DNA of 64,000 nt from the NCBI RefSeq assembly GCF_900105945.1, contig NZ_FNSO01000004.1:5766001-5830000 (forward strand). Reading direction: 5' to 3'. A program made the position numbers and the translations under genes. Under the pieces are notes generated by a model. The model saw nothing but the letters and a program-made list of their open reading frames with translations. It was not told the origin of the DNA and searched no databases. Below are positions 35,059 to 43,034 of this stretch, piece after piece. Position 1 is the stretch's first letter. Each line of letters starts with the position of its first letter. This DNA is from Amycolatopsis tolypomycina. GTDB taxonomy: Bacteria > Actinomycetota > Actinomycetes > Mycobacteriales > Pseudonocardiaceae.

Positions 35059-35216
35059 GTGGGGGTCACCTCGCGCGGGCGGGCTGATGCGGGCTTGCCG
35101 ACGGCGCCTGGCGGGAGTAACCCGGTGTCGGCTACGGGAGGAGTGGTCATGGGGCCGTCACCTGCTCCCGCAAGCCGCAGGCAATGCCGGGCAGCGGCCA
35201 GGGAAAGGGGGCTCAT
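35055..35216 (-). CDS. Candidate 53-residue ORF coupled to comEA and comEC
   Basis: This ORF fills the whole gap between the two com genes: its ATG overlaps the comEA stop (ATGA, 35213-35216) and its TGA overlaps the comEC ATG (ATGA, 35055-35058). The peptide is proline- and alanine-rich with no transmembrane segment or recognised motif (MSPLSLAAARHCLRLAGAG). The double coupling suggests real translation, but it could serve only to carry ribosomes from comEA to comEC. No family match known to me. Confidence 0.45.
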   Translation of the reverse strand: MSPLSLAAARHCLRLAGAGDGPMTTPPVADTGLLPPGAVGKPASARPREVTPT

Positions 35217-35920
35217 CCGACCGTCACCTTCTCCCTCATTCGCTGGAACTTGCTTTCTCCGATGCCATCGATTTCGCGCAGTTGCTCGACCTTGGTGAAA
35301 GCGCCGTGGTCGGTGCGCCACTGGACGATGCGCTTGGCCATCACCTCGCCGACTCCGGGGAGGGTGTCCAGCTGGGCCACCGTTGCCGAGTTGAGGTCGA
35401 GTTTTCCGCCGCCCGGCGGAGCCTCGGGGTCCGGTGGCGCCGCCGCGGGGATGCCGACCGCCAGCTGCTCGCCGTCCGTCACCTTGCGGGCCAGGTTCAG
35501 TGCTGCCAGGTCCGCGCCCGGCTCGGGTCCGCCGGCCGCGCGCAGCACGTCCGCCACCCGGGATCCCTGGGGCACGGTGATCAGCCCCGGGGAACGGACG
35601 CGGCCGATCACGCTGACCACGAGGCCCGCCGGAGGCGCCGCGCGTGCTTCCACCGCCGGTTTCGCGCTGGGCAGCGCGGGCGGTGACTCGGGCGCCGGAC
35701 GGCTGCCAGCCAGGGTGACCGCGGCGAGGACGATCACCACGACCGCCGCGAGGACGCCGGCCAGTGCCCACCGGCGGCGGCCGGCTCCGGCCGGCAGCCA
35801 GCGCCGGATCAGCCGACCGCCCGGGCCGACCGTGCTCGCGTCGGGCGAGAGCTGGTCGGCCAGCCAGGCGAGCCGGTCGTTGACGGGAGAGCCCGGATCA
35901 CGGGCGGTCTGCTCGAACAC
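35213..35920 (-). CDS. comEA: ComEA-family DNA-binding protein
   Basis: About 235 residues: a cytoplasmic N-terminus, one transmembrane segment (ALAGVLAAVVVIVLAAVTLA), a SLBB-like domain (LVVSVIGRVRSPGLITVPQGSRVADVLRAAGG) and a C-terminal helix-hairpin-helix pair (LDLNSATVAQLDTLPGVGEVMAKRIVQWR). It captures DNA at the cell surface for ComEC. I chose GTG 35920 because a TAACGT -10-like box sits at leaderless spacing; a TTG at 35983 adds a low-complexity 21-residue extension. Confidence 0.9.
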   Translation of the reverse strand: MFEQTARDPGSPVNDRLAWLADQLSPDASTVGPGGRLIRRWLPAGAGRRRWALAGVLAAVVVIVLAAVTLAGSRPAPESPPALPSAKPAVEARAAPPAGLVVSVIGRVRSPGLITVPQGSRVADVLRAAGGPEPGADLAALNLARKVTDGEQLAVGIPAAAPPDPEAPPGGGKLDLNSATVAQLDTLPGVGEVMAKRIVQWRTDHGAFTKVEQLREIDGIGESKFQRMREKVTVG

Positions 35921-36049
35921 ACGATCGACGTTAGGGCTCGCGGGGAGGGGTCCGACAGGGGTGCCGCCGCTTCCTGTGGACAACCGGGGTGTTGTGGATG
36001 GATTGCCGCGGCCAGGCCCGGGACGAGGCGTTTTTGTCGTACCCGGGTG

Positions 36050-36901
36050 CTAGCGCGGGACCGTCCGCTGGACGACCACGCCCAGTACTCCGGGTCCGGT
36101 GTGCGCCCCGATCACCGCGCCCAGCTCGGAGACCACGCAGCCGGCCGACCGCGGCACGGCTTCTTCGAGCCGGTTCGCCAGCTCGACCGCCCGTTCCGGC
36201 GACGCGAGGTGGTGGACGGCGAGTTCGACGTCGTGCCCGGCCGCTGCCTGGGCCGCGAGCTCGACCAGCCGCGCGACCGCGCGGTTCATCGTGCGGACCT
36301 TCTCCAGCGGCAGGATCCGGCCGTCGGACATGTGCAGCACCGGCTTCACGGCCAGTGCCGTGCCCAGCAGCGCCGCCGCCGGGCCGATCCGGCCGCCGCG
36401 GCGCAGGTGGTCCAGGGTTTCCACGACGAACAACGTCGACGAGCAGCCGGCCGCTGTCACCGCGGCGGCCTCGACGTCGGCCGCCGAGGCGCCGTCGGAG
36501 GCGGCCGAAGCGGCGTGCAGCGCGGCGAAACCCAGCCCCATCGCGGTGGTCCGCGAGTCGACGACGCGGACCCGGTCCGGCCCCACCTCCTGGGCCGCGA
36601 GCACCGCCGCCTCCCAGGTGCCCGACAGCTCGCGCGACAGGTGCACCGACACGATCGCGTCCGCACCATCGGCGAACGCGGCCTGGTACTCCTTCACGAA
36701 CTCGGTCGGGGTCGGCCGGGAAGTCGTGACGATCTTGCGCGCCTTCATCGCCTCGGCGACCGCCGCCGGCCCGGTCTCGATGCCGTCGAGGGAAACCACG
36801 CCGTCGACCAGGACGTGCAGGGGCACCACCCGGACCGCGTGCCGTTCGGCGAAGCCCTCCGGCAGGTGGGCGGTGGAATCCGTGACTACGGCGACCGACA
36901 C
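36050..36901 (-). CDS. DegV-family fatty-acid-binding protein
   Basis: 283 residues with the DegV start (VAVVTDSTAHLPEGFAERHAVRVVPLHVLVDG), the lipid headgroup serines in TTSRPTPTEF and SVHLSRELSGTWEAAVLAA, and the DSRTTAMGLG motif. In firmicutes such proteins (FakB) hand fatty acids to a kinase FakA; no fakA lies here. GTG start. Position matches the mycobacterial DegV gene next to octT. Confidence 0.93.
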   Translation of the reverse strand: MSVAVVTDSTAHLPEGFAERHAVRVVPLHVLVDGVVSLDGIETGPAAVAEAMKARKIVTTSRPTPTEFVKEYQAAFADGADAIVSVHLSRELSGTWEAAVLAAQEVGPDRVRVVDSRTTAMGLGFAALHAASAASDGASAADVEAAAVTAAGCSSTLFVVETLDHLRRGGRIGPAAALLGTALAVKPVLHMSDGRILPLEKVRTMNRAVARLVELAAQAAAGHDVELAVHHLASPERAVELANRLEEAVPRSAGCVVSELGAVIGAHTGPGVLGVVVQRTVPR

Positions 36902-36905
36902 GCCG

Positions 36906-37634
36906 TCAGCCTACGTGGCCGGGGGCCAGCGCCGGCGCCAGCAACACGGACATCGCCTCGCCCACCGCGGCGTGCCCCGGCCAGCCCCAGTGCATCCCGT
37001 CCGGATTGCCCGCGCCGCTGAGCACGTGCTCCCCCACGACGGCTTCGAGGTCCAGCAACGGAACTCCGGCGCGCGCGCTCCAGGCCGCCATCGCCGCCGC
37101 CGCGGCCGGGCGCGCGGTGTGCACGCCGCCGTAGGCCGCGGCGCGGTGGACCGACGGCAGCCAGCCGAAGATCGGCAGCTCGGGCCGCAGGACGCGCAGC
37201 GCGCCCACCGCCGTGTCGAGGTACTGCACGGTGAGCTTGGCCGGCAGGACCGCGGGCCGCCCGCGCAGCGCCACCGCCAGCCGCGGTTGGGCCGCGAGGT
37301 AGGCCTTGCGCACGACGCGCCGCACCGGGTCGGGCCGCAGGTAGCGCAGGCCGGTGCGCAGGTAGGTCGGCAACGGCGACGGCAGCGTGTCCATGCTGCC
37401 GATCGCCAGCACGACCGCGTCGACGTGGTGCAGGTCGGCCCAGACGCGCGGGTCGCCGGTCAGCGACCACCAGACGTCCCTGGCGTTCCAGCCGATCCCG
37501 GCGACCAGGTCGGCGGTGCCCCCCAACGCCACAGCGGCCACGTTGGGCCACAGCCGCGGCTCGTCGGCGGCGCAGGGTCCTTCGGGACCGTGAAAGCTCA
37601 GCGAATCGCCGAACACCAGCAGGCGCGGCCCCAT
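36906..37634 (-). CDS. octT: SGNH hydrolase-like diglucosylglycerate octanoyltransferase
   Basis: 242 residues with the SGNH block I FGDSLSFHG and a C-terminal block with GNPDGMHWGWPGHAAVGEAM holding the acid and histidine. In mycobacteria the gene at this exact place acylates glucosylglycerate during methylglucose lipopolysaccharide synthesis. The neighbour gpgP encodes the matching phosphatase and starts 3 nt before this ATG. The assignment uses synteny plus fold. Confidence 0.85.
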   Translation of the reverse strand: MGPRLLVFGDSLSFHGPEGPCAADEPRLWPNVAAVALGGTADLVAGIGWNARDVWWSLTGDPRVWADLHHVDAVVLAIGSMDTLPSPLPTYLRTGLRYLRPDPVRRVVRKAYLAAQPRLAVALRGRPAVLPAKLTVQYLDTAVGALRVLRPELPIFGWLPSVHRAAAYGGVHTARPAAAAAMAAWSARAGVPLLDLEAVVGEHVLSGAGNPDGMHWGWPGHAAVGEAMSVLLAPALAPGHVG

Positions 37635-37637
37635 CGG

Positions 37638-38252
37638 CTAGCCGTGCATCCCCGCATTGTAGGCGTGCAGCCGCCACTTCCCGTCGCGACGGCCCAGTTC
37701 GACCCAGTGGCAGTTGGAGATCCCGCCGAGCGACGGCCAGGTCTCGACCGGCAGGTCGAGCAGCCGCGCGGTCAGCGCGATGATCAGCCCGCCGTGCGCG
37801 GCGAGCAGCACGGTGTCGCCCACCGCGGAGTTGGCCTGCTGCAGGTCCGTGACGACCTCGACCGCGCGGTCGGCGACGTCGACCCGGCTCTCGCCGCCCG
37901 GCGGGGCCCAGGTCGCGTCGGTGCGCCAGCGGTCGCGTTCACCGGGGTAGGCCTGGTCGACCTCCTCGCCGGTGCGCCCCTGCCATTCACCGAGGTGCGT
38001 CTCGCGCAGCCGCTTGTCGATCCGCAGCGGGACGCCGATGGCGTCGGTGAGCACGGTGGCGGTGTCGGTGGCCCGGCGCAGGTCGGAGGCGATGACGAGG
38101 TCCGGGGAGAAGCGGGCCAGCGCGGGCACCGCGAACCGGGCCTGGTTCCAGCCGCGCGGGGTCAGCGCCGAGTCGAGGTGACCCTGCATCCGCCCGGCGG
38201 CGTTGTAGTCCGTCTCGCCGTGTCGCCAGAGCACCAGCCGCCGCGGGCTCAC
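37638..38252 (-). CDS. gpgP: Histidine phosphatase, glucosyl-3-phosphoglycerate phosphatase
   Basis: 204 residues. Phosphohistidine motif LVLWRHGETDYNAAGRMQG at the N-terminus, ERDRW-type core and the second histidine in LLAAHGGLIIALTARLLDLP. The mycobacterial orthologue in the same order dephosphorylates glucosyl-3-phosphoglycerate. The GTG at 38252 overlaps the rsfS stop by GTGA, so translation is coupled; a further-upstream start would run inside rsfS. Confidence 0.88.
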   Translation of the reverse strand: MSPRRLVLWRHGETDYNAAGRMQGHLDSALTPRGWNQARFAVPALARFSPDLVIASDLRRATDTATVLTDAIGVPLRIDKRLRETHLGEWQGRTGEEVDQAYPGERDRWRTDATWAPPGGESRVDVADRAVEVVTDLQQANSAVGDTVLLAAHGGLIIALTARLLDLPVETWPSLGGISNCHWVELGRRDGKWRLHAYNAGMHG

Positions 38253-38644
38253 GGGACGTCCGGGTCCTCGTCGGCGGGTGGCTCCTCGAGTCCGGCCACC
38301 TCGATGCGCGGGCAGTCCTTCCACAGGCGTTCGAGGCCGTAGAAGCTGCGCTCTTCGACGTGCTGGACGTGCACGACGACGTCGACGTAGTCGAGCAGCA
38401 CCCAGCGCCCTTCGCGGGCACCTTCGCGGCGGACCGGCTTGTGGCCGCTCTCCCGCAGTTTCTCCTCGACGTTGTCGACGATGGCGCCGACCAGGCGCTC
38501 GTTGGACGCGGAGGCGATGACGAAGGCGTCGGTGATGACGAGCTGTTCGGACACGTCCAGCACGACGACGTCGCTGGCCTTCTTGTCCGCCGCCGCGTGG
38601 GCGGCCGCTACGGCCAGCTCTCGAGCCTCGGACGTGGCTGCCAC
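38249..38644 (-). CDS. rsfS: Ribosome silencing factor
   Basis: 131 residues, full length. RsfS/DUF143 core: ASDVVVLDVSEQLVITDAFVIASASNERLVGAIVDNVEEKLRE, and the family signature WVLLDYVDVVVHVQHVEERSFYGLERLW. It binds ribosomal protein L14 and blocks subunit joining under starvation. GTG start at 38644, 60 nt after nadD. Confidence 0.96.
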   Translation of the reverse strand: MAATSEARELAVAAAHAAADKKASDVVVLDVSEQLVITDAFVIASASNERLVGAIVDNVEEKLRESGHKPVRREGAREGRWVLLDYVDVVVHVQHVEERSFYGLERLWKDCPRIEVAGLEEPPADEDPDVP

Positions 38645-38704
38645 GGTGCTCCTTTTCCAGATCGGGTTCGCCCGAGAAGGGTACCCGCAGGCACCGACAG
38701 TGGT

Positions 38705-39298
38705 TCAGTCGCTCTTCCGGTACAGGTCCTTCTTGGCGATGTAGCGGACGACGCCGTCGGGCACGAGGTACCAGACCGGCTCCCCGCGCCGGACGCGATC
38801 ACGGCAGCCGGTGGACGAAATGGCCATCGCGGTGACCTCGACGAGGCTCACCTTGCCGCTGGGCAGGTGGTGGGAGTTGAGCCGGTAGCCGGGCCGCGTG
38901 ACGCCGATGAAGTGCGCGAAGTCGAACAGCTCGTCGGCCTTGTGCCAGGTCAGGATCTGTTCGAGCGCGTCGGCGCCGGTGATGAAGAACAGCTCGTCTT
39001 CGGGGTACTCGGCGTGCAGGTCGCGCAGGGTGTCGACGGTGTAGGTCGGGCCGCCGCGGTCGATGTCGACGCGGCTGACGGAGAAGACCGGGTTGGACGC
39101 GGTCGCGATCACCGTCATCAGGTAGCGGTCCTCGGCCTTGGTCACCTCGCGGCTCGTCTTCTGCCACGGCTGCCCCGTCGGGACGAAGATCACCTCGTCG
39201 AGCCCGAACCGGGACTGGACCTCGCTGGCCGCGACGAGGTGGCCGTGGTGCACGGGGTCGAAGGTGCCGCCCATGACCCCGATCCGCCGTGGTGACAT
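38705..39298 (-). CDS. nadD: Nicotinate-nucleotide adenylyltransferase
   Basis: 197 residues with the nucleotidyltransferase motif [22 protein letters not shown], and the C-terminal signature [13 protein letters not shown]. Makes nicotinate adenine dinucleotide in NAD synthesis. ATG at 39298. First gene of the nadD-rsfS-gpgP-octT-degV run. A CRP-type site lies in the divergent promoter region. Confidence 0.97.
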   Translation of the reverse strand: MSPRRIGVMGGTFDPVHHGHLVAASEVQSRFGLDEVIFVPTGQPWQKTSREVTKAEDRYLMTVIATASNPVFSVSRVDIDRGGPTYTVDTLRDLHAEYPEDELFFITGADALEQILTWHKADELFDFAHFIGVTRPGYRLNSHHLPSGKVSLVEVTAMAISSTGCRDRVRRGEPVWYLVPDGVVRYIAKKDLYRKSD

Positions 39299-39371
39299 GA
39301 GCGAAGAGCCTATAAGGCCGGGCGCCGCCGGGCCGGGTGCTCTTCGCCACCCCGCCCGACCGGGTAAAACC

Positions 39372-39387
39372 TGTGATCTGAGTCACA
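39372..39387. promoter_or_regulatory. CRP-family binding site
   Basis: TGTGATCTGAGTCACA matches the TGTGA-N6-TCACA consensus for cAMP receptor proteins (mycobacterial Crp, corynebacterial GlxR) at every defined base. It is 74 bp from the nadD start and 85 bp from the recQ start, so it could act on either gene. Confidence 0.7.
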
Positions 39388-39471
39388 TTACAGTCGGTTT
39401 CGGTCGCAAACTCTCCGTTCGCGGCGCCGCCGATTCCCGTTCTGTCGGTGTCATGGGGTAGACGTGGGGAC

Positions 39472-41583
39472 GTGGACACGACCAGCACCACCTCAGCCCT
39501 CCGCGACCGCGCCGAGACCCTCCTCCGGGCATTGGCCGGCGACGCGGCGAAGCTGCGCGAAGACCAATGGACGGCCATCGAGGCCTTGGTCGCGCAGCGG
39601 CGCCGCGCGCTGGTCGTGCAGCGCACCGGGTGGGGCAAGTCGGCCGTGTACTTCCTGGCCACGGCCTTGCTGCGCGAGCAGGGCAGCGGGCCGACGGTCA
39701 TCGTCTCGCCACTGCTGGCACTGATGCGCAACCAGATCTCGGCCGCGGCGCGGGCCGGGATCCACGCGGCCACGATGAACTCCGCGAATCCCCAGGAGTG
39801 GGACCAGGTCCAGGCGTCGGTCGCGGCCGGCGAGGTGGACGTCCTGCTGGTCAGCCCCGAACGGCTGAACAACCCGGACTTCCGCGACAACGTGCTGCCG
39901 AAGCTGACCGCGAGCACCGGGCTGCTGGTGGTCGACGAGGCACACTGCATTTCGGACTGGGGCCACGACTTCCGGCCGGACTACCGGCGGCTGCGCACGC
40001 TGCTGGGCGACCTCCCGGAGGGCGTGCCGGTGCTGGCGACCACGGCGACCGCGAACGACCGCGTGGTCACCGACGTCGCCGAGCAGCTGGGCCTCGGCAC
40101 CGGCGCGGACACGCTGGTGCTGCGCGGCAGCCTCGACCGGGAAAGCCTGCGGCTGTCGGTGTGCCGGCTGCCGACGTCGCAGGCGCGGCTGGCCTGGCTC
40201 GCGGAGCACCTGGCCGAACTGCCGGGGTCCGGCATCATCTACGGCCTCACCGTCGCGGCGGCGCATGACGTCGCGTCGCTGCTGAAGGACCGCGGTTACC
40301 CGGTGGCGGCCTACACCGGCAAGACCGACCCGGCCGACCGGCAGGCGGCCGAGGACGACCTCCTGGGCAACCGCGTCAAGGCCTTGGTCGCGACGTCCGC
40401 GCTGGGCATGGGGTTCGACAAGCCGGACCTCGGGTTCGTCGTGCACCTCGGCGCGCCGTCGTCGCCGATCGCCTACTACCAGCAGGTCGGCCGCGCCGGG
40501 CGTGGCGTGGAGCGCGCGGAGGTCGTGCTGCTGCCCGGCGAGGAGGACAAGGCGATCTGGGCGTACTTCGGGTCGCTGGCCTTCCCGGACGAACTGCGGG
40601 TGACGCAGGTGCTGAACACCCTCGCGTACGCCGACCGTCCACTGTCGACAGCCGCACTCGAGCCGTCGGTCGAGCTTTCCCGGTCCCGGCTGGAAATGGT
40701 GCTCAAGGTGCTGGACGTCGACGGCGCGGTCCGGCGGGTGAAGGGCGGCTGGACGAGCACCGGCGAGGAATGGCAGTACGACCGCGGGCGGTACCGGCGG
40801 GTCGCGGAGGCGCGCGACCGCGAGCAGGAGGCGATGCTCGGCTACCTCGCGACCAGTGGCTGCCGGATGGAGTACCTGCGGCGCCAGCTCGACGACCCCG
40901 AGGCGACGCCGTGCGGGCGGTGCGACAACTGCACCGGGCAGCACTGGGACACGACGGTGGCCGAAGACGTCGCCGAAGCGACCCGCGAACGCCTGCAGCG
41001 GCCCGGTGTCGAGGTCGCGCCGCGGAAGCAGTGGCCGACCGGCATGTCCTCTTTGGACGTCCCGGTGTCCGGGCGGATCTCGGCCGACGACCAGGCCGAG
41101 CCGGGCCAGGTGCTCGGGCGGCTCACCGACGTCGGGTGGGGCAACCGGCTGCGGGAGCTCGTGGGACCACAGGCGCAAGACGCCGAAGTGCCGGACTCGG
41201 TGTTCAAGGCCTGCGTCCAGGTGCTCGCCGGCTGGCAGTGGGCACAACGGCCGGTGGCGGTCGTCGCGGTGCCGTCGTCGACGCGGCCACAGCTCGTGTA
41301 CAGCCTCGCCACCCGGCTGGCCGAGATCGGCAGGCTGGACTTCCTGGGCGCGCTCGACGCCGAGGGACCACCACCACGCCAGGCGAACAGCGCCCAACGG
41401 CTGGCCGACCTGTGGCGGCGGATGAGCATGCCTGCCGACCTCGCGGAGACACTGCCGTCCGGGCCGGTGCTGCTGGTGGACGACGTCATCGACACCGGCT
41501 GGACGATGACGCTGGCCGCGCGACTGCTGCGGCGGGCCGGAGCGCCGGCGGTGCTGCCGTTCGCGCTGGCCAGCACAGCCTGA
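39472..41583 (+). CDS. RecQ-family ATP-dependent DNA helicase with C-terminal phosphoribosyltransferase-like domain
   Basis: 703 residues. Helicase motifs: Walker A-like QRTGWGKSAVYF, DEAH box in VVDEAHCISDWGHDFRPDYRRL, ATTATAN, and motif VI in QQVGRAGRGVERAE. The zinc-binding region follows with CRMEY...CGRCDNC. After about residue 520 the protein continues into a PRTase-like domain containing VLLVDDVIDTGWTMTLAARLL, the PRPP-loop pattern of ComF/PRT proteins. GTG start at 39472. Role probably DNA repair; what the PRTase part adds is unknown. Confidence 0.92.
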   Translation: MDTTSTTSALRDRAETLLRALAGDAAKLREDQWTAIEALVAQRRRALVVQRTGWGKSAVYFLATALLREQGSGPTVIVSPLLALMRNQISAAARAGIHAATMNSANPQEWDQVQASVAAGEVDVLLVSPERLNNPDFRDNVLPKLTASTGLLVVDEAHCISDWGHDFRPDYRRLRTLLGDLPEGVPVLATTATANDRVVTDVAEQLGLGTGADTLVLRGSLDRESLRLSVCRLPTSQARLAWLAEHLAELPGSGIIYGLTVAAAHDVASLLKDRGYPVAAYTGKTDPADRQAAEDDLLGNRVKALVATSALGMGFDKPDLGFVVHLGAPSSPIAYYQQVGRAGRGVERAEVVLLPGEEDKAIWAYFGSLAFPDELRVTQVLNTLAYADRPLSTAALEPSVELSRSRLEMVLKVLDVDGAVRRVKGGWTSTGEEWQYDRGRYRRVAEARDREQEAMLGYLATSGCRMEYLRRQLDDPEATPCGRCDNCTGQHWDTTVAEDVAEATRERLQRPGVEVAPRKQWPTGMSSLDVPVSGRISADDQAEPGQVLGRLTDVGWGNRLRELVGPQAQDAEVPDSVFKACVQVLAGWQWAQRPVAVVAVPSSTRPQLVYSLATRLAEIGRLDFLGALDAEGPPPRQANSAQRLADLWRRMSMPADLAETLPSGPVLLVDDVIDTGWTMTLAARLLRRAGAPAVLPFALASTA

Positions 41584-41620
41584 GGAAGAGGACGACGGGG
41601 AGAGGAGACAGTCAGGATCT

Positions 41621-41633
41621 TTCGCACTGCGAA
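41621..41633. promoter_or_regulatory. Palindromic operator candidate TTCGCACTGCGAA
   Basis: A perfect 13-bp inverted repeat (TTCGCA-C-TGCGAA) 48 bp upstream of the MHS transporter start. The cognate regulator is not adjacent. Confidence 0.4.
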
Positions 41634-41680
41634 GGAATGTGGCAAAGTCCCGTTCCACCTTCGGGTGACGGGAGGCCGCC

Positions 41681-42964
41681 ATGACCGAGTCCACCGTGCA
41701 GGAGCAGCGCCACCGGCTGCCGGTGCGCAAGCTGTTCGCGGCGAGCGCCGGCAACGCGCTGGAGTGGTTCGACTGGACGATCTACGCGACGTTCAGCATC
41801 TACTTCGCCGGTGCGTTCTTCCCCGCCGGGAACGACACCCTCGCGCTGATCAACACCTTCGCCACGTACGCGCTCGCGTTCTTCTTCCGGCCGCTCGGCG
41901 GCGTTCTGCTCGGCCGGTTCGCCGACACCCGCGGCCGGAAACCCGCCATGATCCTCACCATCCTGCTCATGGCGGGCGGGTCGGTGGCGATCGGGCTGCT
42001 GCCGACGTTCGCGCAGGTCGGCTGGCTGGCGCCGATCCTGCTGCTGCTCGCGCGCGTCGCGCAGGGGCTGTCGCTCGGCGGCGAGGTGTCGAACGCGTCG
42101 GCCTACCTGGGCGAGATCGCGCCGCCCGCGCGTCGCGGCCGGTACTCGGCGTTCTTCTACATCTCGACCGGCTCGGCGGTGCTGGTCGCGACCGTGCTCG
42201 GCTTCGTCCTGGCCCGCACGCTCGACAAGGCGCAGCTCACGGCGTGGGGCTGGCGGCTGCCGTTCCTGCTGGGCGGCGTCTTCGGCCTGGTTGGGCTGTG
42301 GCTGCGCCGCAGCCTCGCCGAAACCGAGCTGTTCGAGCAGACGAAGACCAAGGCGCGGAAGATCGAGCGGCCGCTGCTGACCACGCTGACGCACCACCCG
42401 AAGGCCGTCGGCAGGCTCGTCGGCTTCACCATGCTGTCGACGCTTTGCTACTACACGTTCTTCAGCGCGCTCACGTCGTTCGCGGTGAAGAACCGGCACG
42501 CCGACGCGGACGCCGTCTTCCTCGCGCTTTCGGTCGGCACGGCGTTGTTCATCGCGCTGCAGTACCCGCTCGGCGCGTTGTCGGACCGGTTCGGCCGGAA
42601 GCCGCAGCTGCTCGTGTGGTCCGGGGCGACCGCGGTCGTCGTGGTACCGCTGTCCACTTTGATCGGTCCCGGGATCGGCGGGCTGCTCGTGGTGTTCTGC
42701 GTCGGGCTCGGGTTGTACACGGCGATGACGTCGATCGCGCCGGCCATCATGAGCGAGCTGTTCCCGACCGAACTGCGCGGACTCGGCATCGGGGCCTGGT
42801 ACAACCTGACCGTCGCGATCTTCGGCGGCACCGCTCCCCTGCTCATCACGCTGTTCGGTGCCGTGTCGCAGACGCTCTACTTCTGGTACGTCGCCGTGGG
42901 CGCCGCGATCGCGTTCGCCGTCATCCTCACGCTGCCCGAGACCAAGGGCAGCGAGCTGCGGTAA
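41681..42964 (+). CDS. MFS transporter, metabolite:H+ symporter (MHS) family
   Basis: 427 residues, 12 predicted TM helices. The start (KLFAASAGNALEWFDWTIYATFSIYF), the loop GRFADTRGRKPAM and the motif RVAQGLSLGGEVSNASAYLGEIAPPARRGRYSAFFYIS are diagnostic for the MHS group that takes up dicarboxylates or osmolytes such as citrate, alpha-ketoglutarate and proline/betaine. ATG at 41681 with GGAGG. Confidence 0.92.
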   Translation: MTESTVQEQRHRLPVRKLFAASAGNALEWFDWTIYATFSIYFAGAFFPAGNDTLALINTFATYALAFFFRPLGGVLLGRFADTRGRKPAMILTILLMAGGSVAIGLLPTFAQVGWLAPILLLLARVAQGLSLGGEVSNASAYLGEIAPPARRGRYSAFFYISTGSAVLVATVLGFVLARTLDKAQLTAWGWRLPFLLGGVFGLVGLWLRRSLAETELFEQTKTKARKIERPLLTTLTHHPKAVGRLVGFTMLSTLCYYTFFSALTSFAVKNRHADADAVFLALSVGTALFIALQYPLGALSDRFGRKPQLLVWSGATAVVVVPLSTLIGPGIGGLLVVFCVGLGLYTAMTSIAPAIMSELFPTELRGLGIGAWYNLTVAIFGGTAPLLITLFGAVSQTLYFWYVAVGAAIAFAVILTLPETKGSELR

Positions 42965-43034
42965 ACCCTTCGTCATCGGCCGGTCACGCTCGCTACGCTG
43001 CGGGCTTCCGTGACCGAGCCGAAGGAGGGACACC

